A stretch of DNA of 64,000 nucleotides. Origin: Gammaproteobacteria bacterium. GTDB taxonomy: Bacteria; Pseudomonadota; Gammaproteobacteria; DSM-16500. The DNA is taken from contig JACDDU010000001.1 in NCBI GenBank assembly GCA_013816845.1, positions 496,001 to 560,000 of the forward strand, in the 5' to 3' direction. This document shows, one piece after another, positions 36,001-44,841 of the stretch. Position 1 is the stretch's first letter, and the number at the start of each line of letters is the position of its first letter. The position numbers and the translations under genes are program-made. Below the pieces are notes generated by a model, which did no database searches, had not been told where the DNA came from, and worked only from the letters and a program-made list of their open reading frames with translations.

Positions 36001-37894
36001 TGGAGATATGGGCGGCGATGTGTTTGGCAACGGCATGCTTTTGTCAAAACATATCAAATTAATTGCGGCTTTTAACCACATGCATATTTTTTTAGATCCA
36101 GATCCCGATCCGACGATTAGCTATGATGAGCGATTGCGCTTGTTCAATTTACCTCGCTCCAGTTGGATTGATTATGATCCCAAATTAATTTCGGAAGGGG
36201 GCGGCGTTTTTAATCGAGCAGCTAAATCAATCAAGCTAACTCCTGAGATTAAGCATATTCTTAATACCAAAAAAGATAGCATGGTGCCGAACGAACTTAT
36301 TCGCGCCCTTCTAAGGATACCTGTCGATCTCATTTGGAATGGAGGTATCGGTACCTTCATTAAAGCAAGCACCGAAACTCATTTAGATGTGGGCGATCGT
36401 ACCAATGATGCAATTCGTTTAGATGCTACCGAAATTAACGCACGTGTTATTGCGGAAGGGGGTAATTTAGGCGTAACACAATTAGCTCGCATCGAATATT
36501 CTTTGCAAGGTGGTATCGTCAATACTGATTTTATAGATAATTCCGCAGGCGTTGATTGCTCAGACCATGAAGTTAATATCAAAATTCTTTTGAATCGTCT
36601 TATCGCCGAGGGTCGTATGACTCGCGAGCAGCGTAATAAGTTATTAGAAACAATGACGGCTGAAGTTGCTTCCTTGGTATTGAATGACAATTATGAACAA
36701 ACACAAATGTTGTCACTAGAAGCATCCGTTGCCCAGCAAACGATGGATTTATTCCGTCAGTACATGAACGATTTAGAAAAAAAAGAGCGCCTCGATCGAA
36801 AATTAGAATATCTACCTGATGATAAAATGCTCCTTGAACGTAAAGCGAATAATAAACCTTTAACGCGTCCTGAAATTGCTATGTTATTGGCTTATTCCAA
36901 AATGTTTTTGAAGCAAGATTTACTAACTTCCAGCTTACCTGAAGATCCTTATTTCAATCGTTATTTGGTTGTTGCTTTTCCAAAAGCCTTGCGTGGTAAA
37001 TATTCAAATGAAATGAAAGAACATAGTCTGCGGCGTGAAATTATTGCCACGCAACTTTGCAAAAGTATAACCGATCGAATGGGCATTAATTTTATTGAAC
37101 GCTTGCAGCGTGAAAGCGGTGCCTCAGTTGAATTTATTATTCGTGCCTTTGTTATTGCTGAAAACATTTATAATATGGAAGAGATCTGGCAGCAAATTAA
37201 TTTACTCGATTATCAAGTTGACCCCATCATTCAATATCGTATGATGTTGCAAATTTATTATTTAATCCGTCGCTCGACGCGTTGGTTTCTACGCAACCGC
37301 AAACCGAATATCAATATTGAACAAACTATCGCTGATTTTTCCCTCCATATCACCGAACTCATTACTCAACTTCCTCATTTGTTAGATGTACCCGATAAGG
37401 AAGCTTACCAAGCCGCCATTCATTATTTCACTGAACAAGGGGTGCCGGATAAATTGGCCCGAGGCGTCGCCAGCTGCGGTACATTATTTACTTCGCTTGA
37501 TATTGTTGATGCAGCGCAAGAATATGAATTGAATTTAGCAGAAGTTGCGAAAACTTATTATATGCTAGGCAACCGATTGGAGCTTAATGGCCTGCGGGAT
37601 TTAATGGGTTCTTACATCGTTGAAAATCAGTGGGATGAACTCGCACGAGCTGGTTTTCGTGATGACCTCGACCGAATTCAACGTATTTTAAGTGCCAAAG
37701 TGCTAAAGCTTAAAAGTAATGAAGCTAAAGGTAAAGGGATTGCGGAACGTATAGATTTATGGATGGGAAAGCATCCTTTTTTTGTTGACCGTTGGCAGAA
37801 ATTGCTTGCTGATATCAAGTCAAGTGATATGGTAGGATTTGTTGCATACTCAGTCGCACTTCGAGAATTGTTTGATTTCGCCCAAGCAGCATAA
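33050..37894 (+). CDS. NAD-specific glutamate dehydrogenase, large (180-kDa) type
   Basis: This enzyme oxidises glutamate to 2-oxoglutarate and ammonia with NAD, linking amino-acid use to the TCA cycle. The 1,614-residue length is typical for the 180-kDa class. An N-terminal ACT-like regulatory region runs to about 700. The catalytic core has [20 protein letters not shown] and [11 protein letters not shown] near 820-855 (substrate and catalytic lysines), then a Rossmann region with [17 protein letters not shown] near 983-1000. In amino-acid-consuming intracellular bacteria such as Legionella this is a central entry point of carbon. It is followed ten bases later by the dehalogenase-like gene. 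Confidence 0.95.
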   Translation: [1614 protein letters not shown]

Positions 37895-37904
37895 GGATAG
37901 GCTC

Positions 37905-38795
37905 ATGGCAAACCCGCAGAACTCAGAAAAACTTTCTTACCCTTCTAAATATGTAAATGTGCTTAACTCGCAAATTCACTATATTGAAGACGGTGTTGGG
38001 GACCCCATTCTTTTATTACATGGTGTCCCGACTTCTAGTTATATATGGCGTAATATTATTCCGCATCTTGCACCACTCGGTCGCTGCATCGCTCCCGACT
38101 TAATTGGTTTCGGTCGTTCGGGCAAGCCTGATATAGAGTATTCCATTTTTGATCATATTAAATATATTGAAGAATTTATTAAAGTGATGGGTTTGAAGCG
38201 AATAACTGTAATTATGCATGGTTGGGGAAGTGTAATTGGACTTGATTATGCTATGCGCCATGAGAGTAACTGCAAAGGGTTAGTTTTTTACGAAGCTTTT
38301 TTACGCGCAGCGGATAGCCAGGATATTTCCTTACCTTTTCAAGAGCAATTAATGTCGTTGGGCGTTGAAGAGGAAATGCCTGAGATGATGATAGACGGCG
38401 TATCTTTTATTGATAAAATTCTTCCTCAAAATGCGATGCGCACGCTCTCTGAGGTTGAAATGCAAAACTATCGAGAACCTTTTTTGCAAGGGAACGCGAA
38501 ACCGATTGTTCAATATCTTCGTGATCTACCCAGAGGAAATGGTGAGGGAAAGGTAGAGCAATTAATTGTGAATTATTCAAAAAAATTAATTCAGTCCAAA
38601 CTGCCAAAACTTTTTCTCTATACCATTCCTGGTTTTGTTACGACCATTGCCACAGTGATGTGGGCTAAAGAAAACTTACCCAATCTAGAAGTCGCTGATC
38701 TTGGCGAAGAATTACACCTTGCCCAAGAGAGTAATCCTGAACTTTTAGGGGAAACGATTAGCGTATGGCTGCAAAGCGTGGAACAAACTAAATAA
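37905..38795 (+). CDS. Haloalkane-dehalogenase-fold protein lacking the nucleophile
   Basis: A 296-residue alpha/beta hydrolase whose sequence matches the haloalkane dehalogenase/Renilla luciferase family: LLLHGVPTSSYIWRNIIPHL, APDLIGFGRSGKP, and a late LHLAQESNPELLG. Positions align almost one-to-one with Rhodococcus DhaA. E130 (acid), W107 and H271 (base) are present. The nucleophilic Asp of HDWGS is Gly106 here (HGWGS), and the halide-binding Asn is Val41. It should not dehalogenate by the known mechanism. I chose ATG 37905, with AAGGAT seven bases upstream. It is probably co-transcribed with the glutamate dehydrogenase gene. Confidence 0.88.
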   Translation: MANPQNSEKLSYPSKYVNVLNSQIHYIEDGVGDPILLLHGVPTSSYIWRNIIPHLAPLGRCIAPDLIGFGRSGKPDIEYSIFDHIKYIEEFIKVMGLKRITVIMHGWGSVIGLDYAMRHESNCKGLVFYEAFLRAADSQDISLPFQEQLMSLGVEEEMPEMMIDGVSFIDKILPQNAMRTLSEVEMQNYREPFLQGNAKPIVQYLRDLPRGNGEGKVEQLIVNYSKKLIQSKLPKLFLYTIPGFVTTIATVMWAKENLPNLEVADLGEELHLAQESNPELLGETISVWLQSVEQTK

Positions 38796-38842
38796 AAATT
38801 TGATCGATGATTTATTTCTCCAACTGAGGTGAGCAAAGTATT

Positions 38843-39862
38843 ATGTCTTGTTCAATTGCAATTGTAGGAGCGACGGGTTTAGTTGGTACGACTCTGCTTC
38901 AATTATTAGAAGAACGATCTTTTCCTATAAAAAAAATTTACTTACTGGCAAGTGAAAAATCATCTGGCAAATACCTTTCATTTCGCAATGAATCAATCTT
39001 ACTTCAAGATTTAGACACTTTTGATTTTACTCAAACGCAACTTGCTTTTTTTTGTGTGAGTAATGCTTTAGCTGAGAAATATGCACCAATTGCGGGTGCT
39101 GCTGGCAGTGTGGTTATTGATAAGAGTTATTTTTACAGGAATGACCCTGAAGTTCCCTTAATTATTCCCGAAGTGAATTTACAAGATTTACCTCCTTTCA
39201 GAAAAAAAAATATTATTGCCAGTCCAAATTGTAATACCATTCCTGTAGCCGTCGGGTTAAAACCCATTTATGACGCCGTTGGTATTTCGCGTATCAATAT
39301 ATCTACCTATCAATCCGTTTCAGGCACGGGAAAAGATGCTATTAACGAATTGATGGCGCAAACCCAGCAAATTTTAAATCATCAACCCATCTATCCTAAA
39401 GTCTATGCTCAGCAAATTGCCTTTAATGTATTGCCTCATATTGATGATTTTTTAGAGAATGGTTATACCCGCGAAGAAATGAAAATTGTTTGGGAAATGC
39501 AAAAGATTTTTAACGATAATAATTTAGCGATTAATCCTACAGCTGTGCGTGTTCCGGTGGTCTGTGGGCATGCAGCATCCGTTCACATTGAAACAAAAGA
39601 TAAAATGACTGCAACGCAAGCGAAACGTCTCCTTTCACAATCACCAGGTATCAAAATGATGCCCGAAACTCACGATTATCCAACACCAGCAGTTGACGCT
39701 GCTGGAAAAGATTCAGTTTACATTGGTAGAATTCGTGAAGATATTTCTCATGAAAAAGGCTTAAACTTATGGATTGTTGCAGATAATTTAAGGAAAGGTG
39801 CCGCATTAAATGCCCTGCAAATCGCAGAATATTTACTTCAAGAAAAGTTGGTAACAGCATGA
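38843..39862 (+). CDS. asd: Aspartate-semialdehyde dehydrogenase
   Basis: Asd reduces aspartyl phosphate to the semialdehyde, the branch point to lysine/diaminopimelate, threonine and methionine. The 339-residue protein has the NADP-binding motif VGATGLVG at 8-15 and the catalytic C130 in ASPNCNT, with QSVSGTGKDA following. Its stop overlaps the FimV-like start (ATGA). The order asd-fimV-truA is shared with Pseudomonas and relatives. Confidence 0.95.
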   Translation: MSCSIAIVGATGLVGTTLLQLLEERSFPIKKIYLLASEKSSGKYLSFRNESILLQDLDTFDFTQTQLAFFCVSNALAEKYAPIAGAAGSVVIDKSYFYRNDPEVPLIIPEVNLQDLPPFRKKNIIASPNCNTIPVAVGLKPIYDAVGISRINISTYQSVSGTGKDAINELMAQTQQILNHQPIYPKVYAQQIAFNVLPHIDDFLENGYTREEMKIVWEMQKIFNDNNLAINPTAVRVPVVCGHAASVHIETKDKMTATQAKRLLSQSPGIKMMPETHDYPTPAVDAAGKDSVYIGRIREDISHEKGLNLWIVADNLRKGAALNALQIAEYLLQEKLVTA

Positions 39863-40188
39863 TTTATTTTATTATTAATTTTTATTTACCTCTTTTATTC
39901 GCTATTTTCATGGGAGCTGTCAGTATTTTAGGGCTAGGGTTATATTTGCTTCAACACATCAAGATTAACTATAATCGCGCTAGACAGGATACGCTTGAAG
40001 GGGAACTTAATAACCAAGACTTCCATGCAATCGCGGGCGAAGACGTTTTTGCGACTAAATTAGACTTAGCACGTGCTTTCATTGAGACCGGCAAAAGAGA
40101 TAGCGCGAAGCAAATATTAGATAATGTCGTGAAACAAGGTAATCGTATACAACAACAAGAAGCAACTAATTTGCTCAATCAATTTTAA
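39859..40188 (+). CDS. Miniature FimV-like protein
   Basis: Only 109 residues: one membrane span at about 8-30, a short linker and a C-terminal segment (ATKLDLARAFIETGKRDSAK, then ILDNVVKQGN and QQQEATNLL) that matches the conserved C-terminal FimV domain with its TPR-like helix pair. Normal FimV proteins are several hundred to over 900 residues with a periplasmic LysM region, which is absent here. FimV organises type IV pili, type II secretion and polar signalling. The asd-fimV-truA order supports orthology. The start overlaps the asd stop. Confidence 0.85.
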   Translation: MIYFIINFYLPLLFAIFMGAVSILGLGLYLLQHIKINYNRARQDTLEGELNNQDFHAIAGEDVFATKLDLARAFIETGKRDSAKQILDNVVKQGNRIQQQEATNLLNQF

Positions 40189-40275
40189 TTTGAAACTCAA
40201 GTGTAATCTTGATTGATGCAAGCGGGATCAAGGCTACTACAATAATAAAAATTTTTCTTTGAGTTTAAACTTCAT

Positions 40276-41058
40276 ATGGCTATGCGCATTGCGTTGGGAA
40301 TTGAATATAATGGGAGTGGTTTTTACGGTTGGCAAGTTCAACAAGACTTAGTAACGGTTCAGCGTACCCTGGAATTGGCGCTTGCTAAAATTGCTAACGA
40401 ACCTGTTTTATTACATTGTGCGGGACGGACTGATTCTAACGTTCATGCTACCTCTCAAGTTGTGCATTTTGATACGCAAGCTAAGCGTCATATCGATGCT
40501 TGGATCTGGGGAACGAATTCCCATTTACCTGCGGCTATTGCAGTACGTTGGGCCAAAGCTGTTGATTATCAATTTCATGCGCGATTTAGTGCAACTTCAA
40601 GACGTTACCGCTACATCATTTATAACCATCCCATTCGAAGCGCAACATTAGCCAATCGCGTTGCCTGGCATTATTACCCGCTCGATGTCGAACCTATGCG
40701 CTTAGCAGGATCCTACTTATTAGGGGAACAAGATTTCAGTTCTTTTCGATCATCTAAGTGTGGTTCCAAAACGCCTAAACGCAATATTACTGATTTTAGT
40801 ATTGCGCGCACGAATGATTTTATTTTATTAGAGATTGAAGCCAATGCTTTTTTGCATCATATGGTGCGCAATATTGCTGGTGTTTTAATGAAAATTGGAC
40901 GGGGAGAGAAAGATCCTTCCTGGATGAAGGAAGTGATAGAAGCTAGAAATAGACGTTTAGCGGCAGATACAGCAGCGGCGGAAGGTTTATATCTCATTAA
41001 TGTAGCCTATCCAGAAAAGTATCAATTTCCTCTCAACCCGACACCTTTTTTGTTATAA
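40276..41058 (+). CDS. truA: tRNA pseudouridine(38-40) synthase
   Basis: TruA converts uridines 38-40 of the tRNA anticodon stem to pseudouridine. In this 260-residue protein the catalytic D53 lies in [15 protein letters not shown]. The usual glycine before VHA (GRTDxGVHA) is Asn55 here, a mild departure. [12 protein letters not shown] and [19 protein letters not shown] are the other family motifs. An in-frame ATG two codons later is an alternative start. Confidence 0.95.
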   Translation: MAMRIALGIEYNGSGFYGWQVQQDLVTVQRTLELALAKIANEPVLLHCAGRTDSNVHATSQVVHFDTQAKRHIDAWIWGTNSHLPAAIAVRWAKAVDYQFHARFSATSRRYRYIIYNHPIRSATLANRVAWHYYPLDVEPMRLAGSYLLGEQDFSSFRSSKCGSKTPKRNITDFSIARTNDFILLEIEANAFLHHMVRNIAGVLMKIGRGEKDPSWMKEVIEARNRRLAADTAAAEGLYLINVAYPEKYQFPLNPTPFLL

Positions 41059-41113
41059 TCTGGGCAACTTTAATGCGAACAAATGTAAAAATTTAATTAT
41101 AAATGAGCAGCTT

Positions 41114-41983
41114 ATGAATTGGTTTAAAAAGTTACTTCCCTCTCGAATTCGAACAGGCGGCAGTAGTAAGAAAGGGGTGCCAGAAGGTTTGTGGTCCAAA
41201 TGCGATAACTGTAACTCAGTTCTTTACCGTTCTGAACTCGAACGAAATCTAGAAGTTTGCCCAAAATGCGATTTTCATATTCGAATTTCAGCCCGCAAAC
41301 GTATTGAATACTTTTTAGATGAAACCGGTGAAACCTTTGAGATAGGTTCCGAAGTTCTACCGCACGATAGGTTAAAATTTAAAGATTTAAAAAAATATAA
41401 AGATCGTATTATGACGGCACAACGTGAAACAGGTGAGACTGAAGCGTTAGTCGTGATGAGTGGCGTGCTTTATAAAATGCCTGTTATCGTTTGTGCATTC
41501 GAATATGCTTTTATCGGTGGTTCAATGGGTGCAGCTGTTGGGGAACGATTTGTCCAAGGAGTCAATGCAGCTATTCAAAACCGATCACCTCTCATTTGTT
41601 TTTCTGCAAGTGGGGGGGCGCGCATGCAAGAAGCTCTGATTTCACTTATGCAAATGGCGAAGGTGAGTGCAGCTTTAGCCTTGCTTTCGGAAGCCAACAT
41701 TCCCTACATTTCAGTTCTTACTGATCCCACCATGGGCGGCGTTTCTGCAAGTCTTGCAATGCTTGGCGACATTATTATTGCTGAACCTAATGCATTAATT
41801 GGTTTTGCAGGTCCAAGGGTTATTGAGCAAACCGTACGTGAAACCTTACCAGAAGGATTTCAGCGTAGCGAATTTTTGTTAGAACATGGTGCAATCGATA
41901 TGATTTTACATCGTAATGACATGCGTCCTTCTGTGGCGAGAATTATTGCGAAATTGACGAAACAAAAAATAACTGCTACATAG
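41114..41983 (+). CDS. accD: Acetyl-CoA carboxylase carboxyltransferase, beta subunit
   Basis: With AccA it moves the carboxyl group from biotin to acetyl-CoA to give malonyl-CoA, the first step of fatty-acid synthesis. The 289-residue protein has the N-terminal zinc ribbon (CDNC, then CPKC) and the crotonase-like core with [26 protein letters not shown] and [11 protein letters not shown]. It follows truA by 55 bases. Confidence 0.96.
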   Translation: MNWFKKLLPSRIRTGGSSKKGVPEGLWSKCDNCNSVLYRSELERNLEVCPKCDFHIRISARKRIEYFLDETGETFEIGSEVLPHDRLKFKDLKKYKDRIMTAQRETGETEALVVMSGVLYKMPVIVCAFEYAFIGGSMGAAVGERFVQGVNAAIQNRSPLICFSASGGARMQEALISLMQMAKVSAALALLSEANIPYISVLTDPTMGGVSASLAMLGDIIIAEPNALIGFAGPRVIEQTVRETLPEGFQRSEFLLEHGAIDMILHRNDMRPSVARIIAKLTKQKITAT

Positions 41984-42030
41984 GAAATGGATTTTTTTGC
42001 CACTCATTTACTAAAAGGTTTGACGTCAAC

Positions 42031-42876
42031 ATGGAAAGTAAAACGAAAAACAGAATTTTAGGCTTATCGATTTTCTTTAGCATCCTTGTTTTATTACTTA
42101 TTTTTTTTCAGGCTGGCAAGGACGCACCAGGAGAGCCCACTATTTTAAAGGCGCCGCCTTTCCCTGCAAATACCCATCAAGTTACTGATGAGAATACTTC
42201 CTATTCTCCTGATACAGCGGGTGTCACTAGCGATCAAACAGTTCAAGAAGCTAATGCCTTACCAGACGAAAAACTTCCCGAATCTCTACCAGGTGCATTT
42301 GGTGCATTAAGACCTAGTGTTATTAATGATCCTCAAATGAGTCAAGAGGCAACGAAACCTATACCTGATGAACAAGATGAAGAATTTTCTCCTAAATTAA
42401 CTATGAACCAGAGCAATAAAGAGATTAGTAAGCAAGATACGAAAGCATCTCCCGCCTTAACTTCGGAAGAAGAGGTAACGATTGAAAAACCAGTTCCAAC
42501 CAAACCTAAATCTTTTCGACCTATTAAAAGTCGTCCCCGCTTAGCAGAAAAAACTACGCCGTTGCAGCCTATCAATATAAAAAACTTCGCAAAAATTGAT
42601 GAGGATGGATTATTTAAATTAAAAAATTCTGCTTGGGTGATTCAAATGGGTAGCTTTAAAAGTAAAAATAATGCTGTAAAGCTTGTGAATCAATTGCGAG
42701 AGAAAGGTTTTAAAGCTTTCATCCAGCAAGTGGATACCAGTATTGGTAATAGCACACGTGTTTTTGTTGGGCCCGAAACCAAACATGCTGATGCACGTGC
42801 AGTTGCGCATAAATTGGAAAATCAAATGCATCTTCATGGGATCGTCATTAGTTATAAACCCTTAGCGCAATCATGA
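42031..42876 (+). CDS. dedD: SPOR-domain cell-division protein, DedD type
   Basis: A bitopic inner-membrane protein: one span at about 10-26, a long Pro/Glu/Thr-rich periplasmic linker (about 30-200) and a C-terminal SPOR domain (AWVIQMGSFKSKNNAVKLV to about 278) that binds denuded glycan at division sites. DedD follows accD (with folC between) in E. coli. Here folC is missing, so accD and dedD are direct neighbours, and cvpA-purF do not follow. The stop overlaps the yjbQ start. Confidence 0.85.
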   Translation: MESKTKNRILGLSIFFSILVLLLIFFQAGKDAPGEPTILKAPPFPANTHQVTDENTSYSPDTAGVTSDQTVQEANALPDEKLPESLPGAFGALRPSVINDPQMSQEATKPIPDEQDEEFSPKLTMNQSNKEISKQDTKASPALTSEEEVTIEKPVPTKPKSFRPIKSRPRLAEKTTPLQPINIKNFAKIDEDGLFKLKNSAWVIQMGSFKSKNNAVKLVNQLREKGFKAFIQQVDTSIGNSTRVFVGPETKHADARAVAHKLENQMHLHGIVISYKPLAQS

Positions 42877-43289
42877 TTTTTCAATCCCAATTACAAGTTA
42901 TAACGCCAGGTCGTCGCATTGTAGATATAACGAAAGATATTGCGAAAGTGATTGCTGAATGTGAGGTTACCACGGGGTTGTGTAACGTTTTTCTTCATCA
43001 TACCAGTGCATCACTAATTTTGTGTGAAAATGCAGATCCTTTAGTCCAGCAAGATTTAGAAACCTTTATGCAACGTCTGGTTCCTGATGGCGATCCACTT
43101 TATCAACATGTAGAAGAAGGTCCAGATGATATGCCTGCGCATGTTCGGGCAATTTTGACTTCCAATTCTCTTACTATACCTATCACAGGGAAAAAGTTAG
43201 CATTAGGTACCTGGCAGGGAGTATATATTTGGGAACATCGCATTAAGTCTTACACCCGTAGGTTAACTGTAACGGTGCAAGGTAGCTAG
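42873..43289 (+). CDS. yjbQ: YjbQ family protein (UPF0047)
   Basis: A 138-residue one-domain protein. The conserved residues are present: NVFLHHTSASLIL, ENADPLVQQDL and GTWQGVYIWEHR. Members show weak thiamine-phosphate-synthase-like activity and bind metal through conserved His/Asp, but the true role is unsettled. The start overlaps the dedD stop by four bases, so it ends the asd-to-yjbQ gene run. Confidence 0.92.
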   Translation: MIFQSQLQVITPGRRIVDITKDIAKVIAECEVTTGLCNVFLHHTSASLILCENADPLVQQDLETFMQRLVPDGDPLYQHVEEGPDDMPAHVRAILTSNSLTIPITGKKLALGTWQGVYIWEHRIKSYTRRLTVTVQGS

Positions 43290-43296
43290 GATGATG

Positions 43297-43326
43297 ATGG
43301 TAGGCATGCTGATACGTGCTTACCAT
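43297..43326. terminator. Bidirectional hairpin between yjbQ and lpxH
   Basis: ATGGTAGGCATG and CGTGCTTACCAT form a twelve-pair stem (two wobble pairs) around CTGATA. It fills the 42-base gap between convergent genes and probably ends both transcripts. Confidence 0.55.
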
Positions 43327-43331
43327 TTACA

Positions 43332-44066
43332 TTAAAACTCAATTAAAGCCCTCTTTCCCTTAACGTCCCATACCAAGGCATTTCCTTTTTTATGCCATGC
43401 TCCTAAAACAATACGTGTGATTTTTTTATTTTGAATGCGCAAAGGGTGAATGTTAGGTTGATGAGTGTGGCCATGAATTAAGTATTCTACTTGATATTTT
43501 TTTATGACCCCTTCCACAGCTTGGGATGTTACATCCATGGTCGTCAGTTTTGTTGACTGAGTGTGCTGCTGACTTTTATGCCGAATATTGTTAGCAAGTT
43601 TGCGTCGTAAACTTAGAGGTAGTCGTCCGAAAAACCATTGAATAATGGGCGATCGAAAGAATTTACGTGCACGCAAATAAGCAATATCATCGGTACATAA
43701 AGTATCGCCGTGCATTAATAAAACTGATGTACCAAAAAGTTTTATAGGGTGTTCATCATCTAAAAGTTCGCAACCTGTTTGACGTAAAAAAACTTTTCCT
43801 ATTAAAAAATCGCGGTTTCCACGCTGAAAATAAATACGCATACCTTTTGTGGTAGCGGTCTTTAGAGCTTCGATTATTTTTTCGTGGAAAGGGTGGTGAT
43901 CATCGTCGCCTATCCAGGCTTCAAATAAATCCCCCAGAATAAACAATTTGCACACACCGAGTTGAGGTGCATTTTGCAGAAGTTTGAGAAACTTTTGATT
44001 AATCTCAAGTGTTTCCGGCATGAGATGAAGATCGGAGATAAACAGGACTTTTGTAGGGTAAGACAT
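43332..44066 (-). CDS. lpxH: UDP-2,3-diacylglucosamine pyrophosphohydrolase
   Basis: LpxH makes lipid X from UDP-2,3-diacylglucosamine in lipid A synthesis. The 244-residue protein has the calcineurin-type metal motifs FISDLHL, GDLFEAWIGDD, RGNRDFLIG, HGDTLCTDD and HGHTHQPNIH. It is transcribed alone, opposite to its neighbours. Confidence 0.95.
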   Translation of the reverse strand: MSYPTKVLFISDLHLMPETLEINQKFLKLLQNAPQLGVCKLFILGDLFEAWIGDDDHHPFHEKIIEALKTATTKGMRIYFQRGNRDFLIGKVFLRQTGCELLDDEHPIKLFGTSVLLMHGDTLCTDDIAYLRARKFFRSPIIQWFFGRLPLSLRRKLANNIRHKSQQHTQSTKLTTMDVTSQAVEGVIKKYQVEYLIHGHTHQPNIHPLRIQNKKITRIVLGAWHKKGNALVWDVKGKRALIEF

Positions 44067-44159
44067 AAGGGCTATATGATAGCAGATTTTTAATGATTTT
44101 ACATCCGGTTTATCTTCATATCTATGATCTATAATTAGAATTATACGCAGGAGATTTCC

Positions 44160-44693
44160 ATGAACCTACTGACTGGCGGAACCACAATTGGTCTATGGCA
44201 TCATGTGATTAAACAGGCTGAAGATCAATGTTCAGTTACCTTAAAGCAAGAGTTGGAGGCATACCTCGTTTCCCTCTTAGCGCGTTATATTGATAAGCCT
44301 GAGATGGCTAAGCAAATCTTTGCTACGGCTTTTCTTGAAGCTATCAATCAGCGTGATCGCATGCGCCATATATCGCTACAAAATGTCGGAGACGGTTGCT
44401 TGCTCTTTGCCGGACTTTTCCCTCAAGCAGCAGAACGTCGTCAGGCTAAAGTAAGCTATTTTGTCGACGTTGGCCGTTCAGCCTATGCCAATATTTCGCA
44501 TGCCAGTGATGATATCTATAATATGCTGGCCATGGACTTTGTCGTGCTTATGGACGTCCTCCAATCGATTCAAAACCCTGACTTAATGCCTCTTGAGGCT
44601 TATGAACAATGGAATGATGTAGGCAGCCAGCGGGCCTTTAAAATGCTTAAAGCCTATACCCGAGCCATTCCTTTTCGACATTTAAAAAGATAG
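44160..44693 (+). CDS. Conserved hypothetical protein
   Basis: 177 residues, soluble, helix-rich, with no signal peptide. It includes LQNVGDGCLLFAGLFPQAAE and YFVDVGRSAYANISH, which look like conserved blocks, but I cannot name the family. GGAGA upstream of the ATG supports the start. It lies between lpxH and adk in its own transcript. Confidence 0.8.
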   Translation: MNLLTGGTTIGLWHHVIKQAEDQCSVTLKQELEAYLVSLLARYIDKPEMAKQIFATAFLEAINQRDRMRHISLQNVGDGCLLFAGLFPQAAERRQAKVSYFVDVGRSAYANISHASDDIYNMLAMDFVVLMDVLQSIQNPDLMPLEAYEQWNDVGSQRAFKMLKAYTRAIPFRHLKR

Positions 44694-44841
44694 CTTTAAT
44701 TTTGCCCAACTTACGCACCTTTCATTGAGTTCAACCTCTAGACTCACTAAAATACCTTTCTCCACTGCCTGCAAAAGGTGAAATTTCCACTGCGAGTGAT
44801 GGAGAAAGTGTATCTATTTTTAAGAAGAGGAGCACGGCTCA

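Noticed and set aside
37905-38795. Annotation as an active haloalkane dehalogenase
   Set aside because: The nucleophile and the halide-binding Asn are both replaced. Only the fold is supported.
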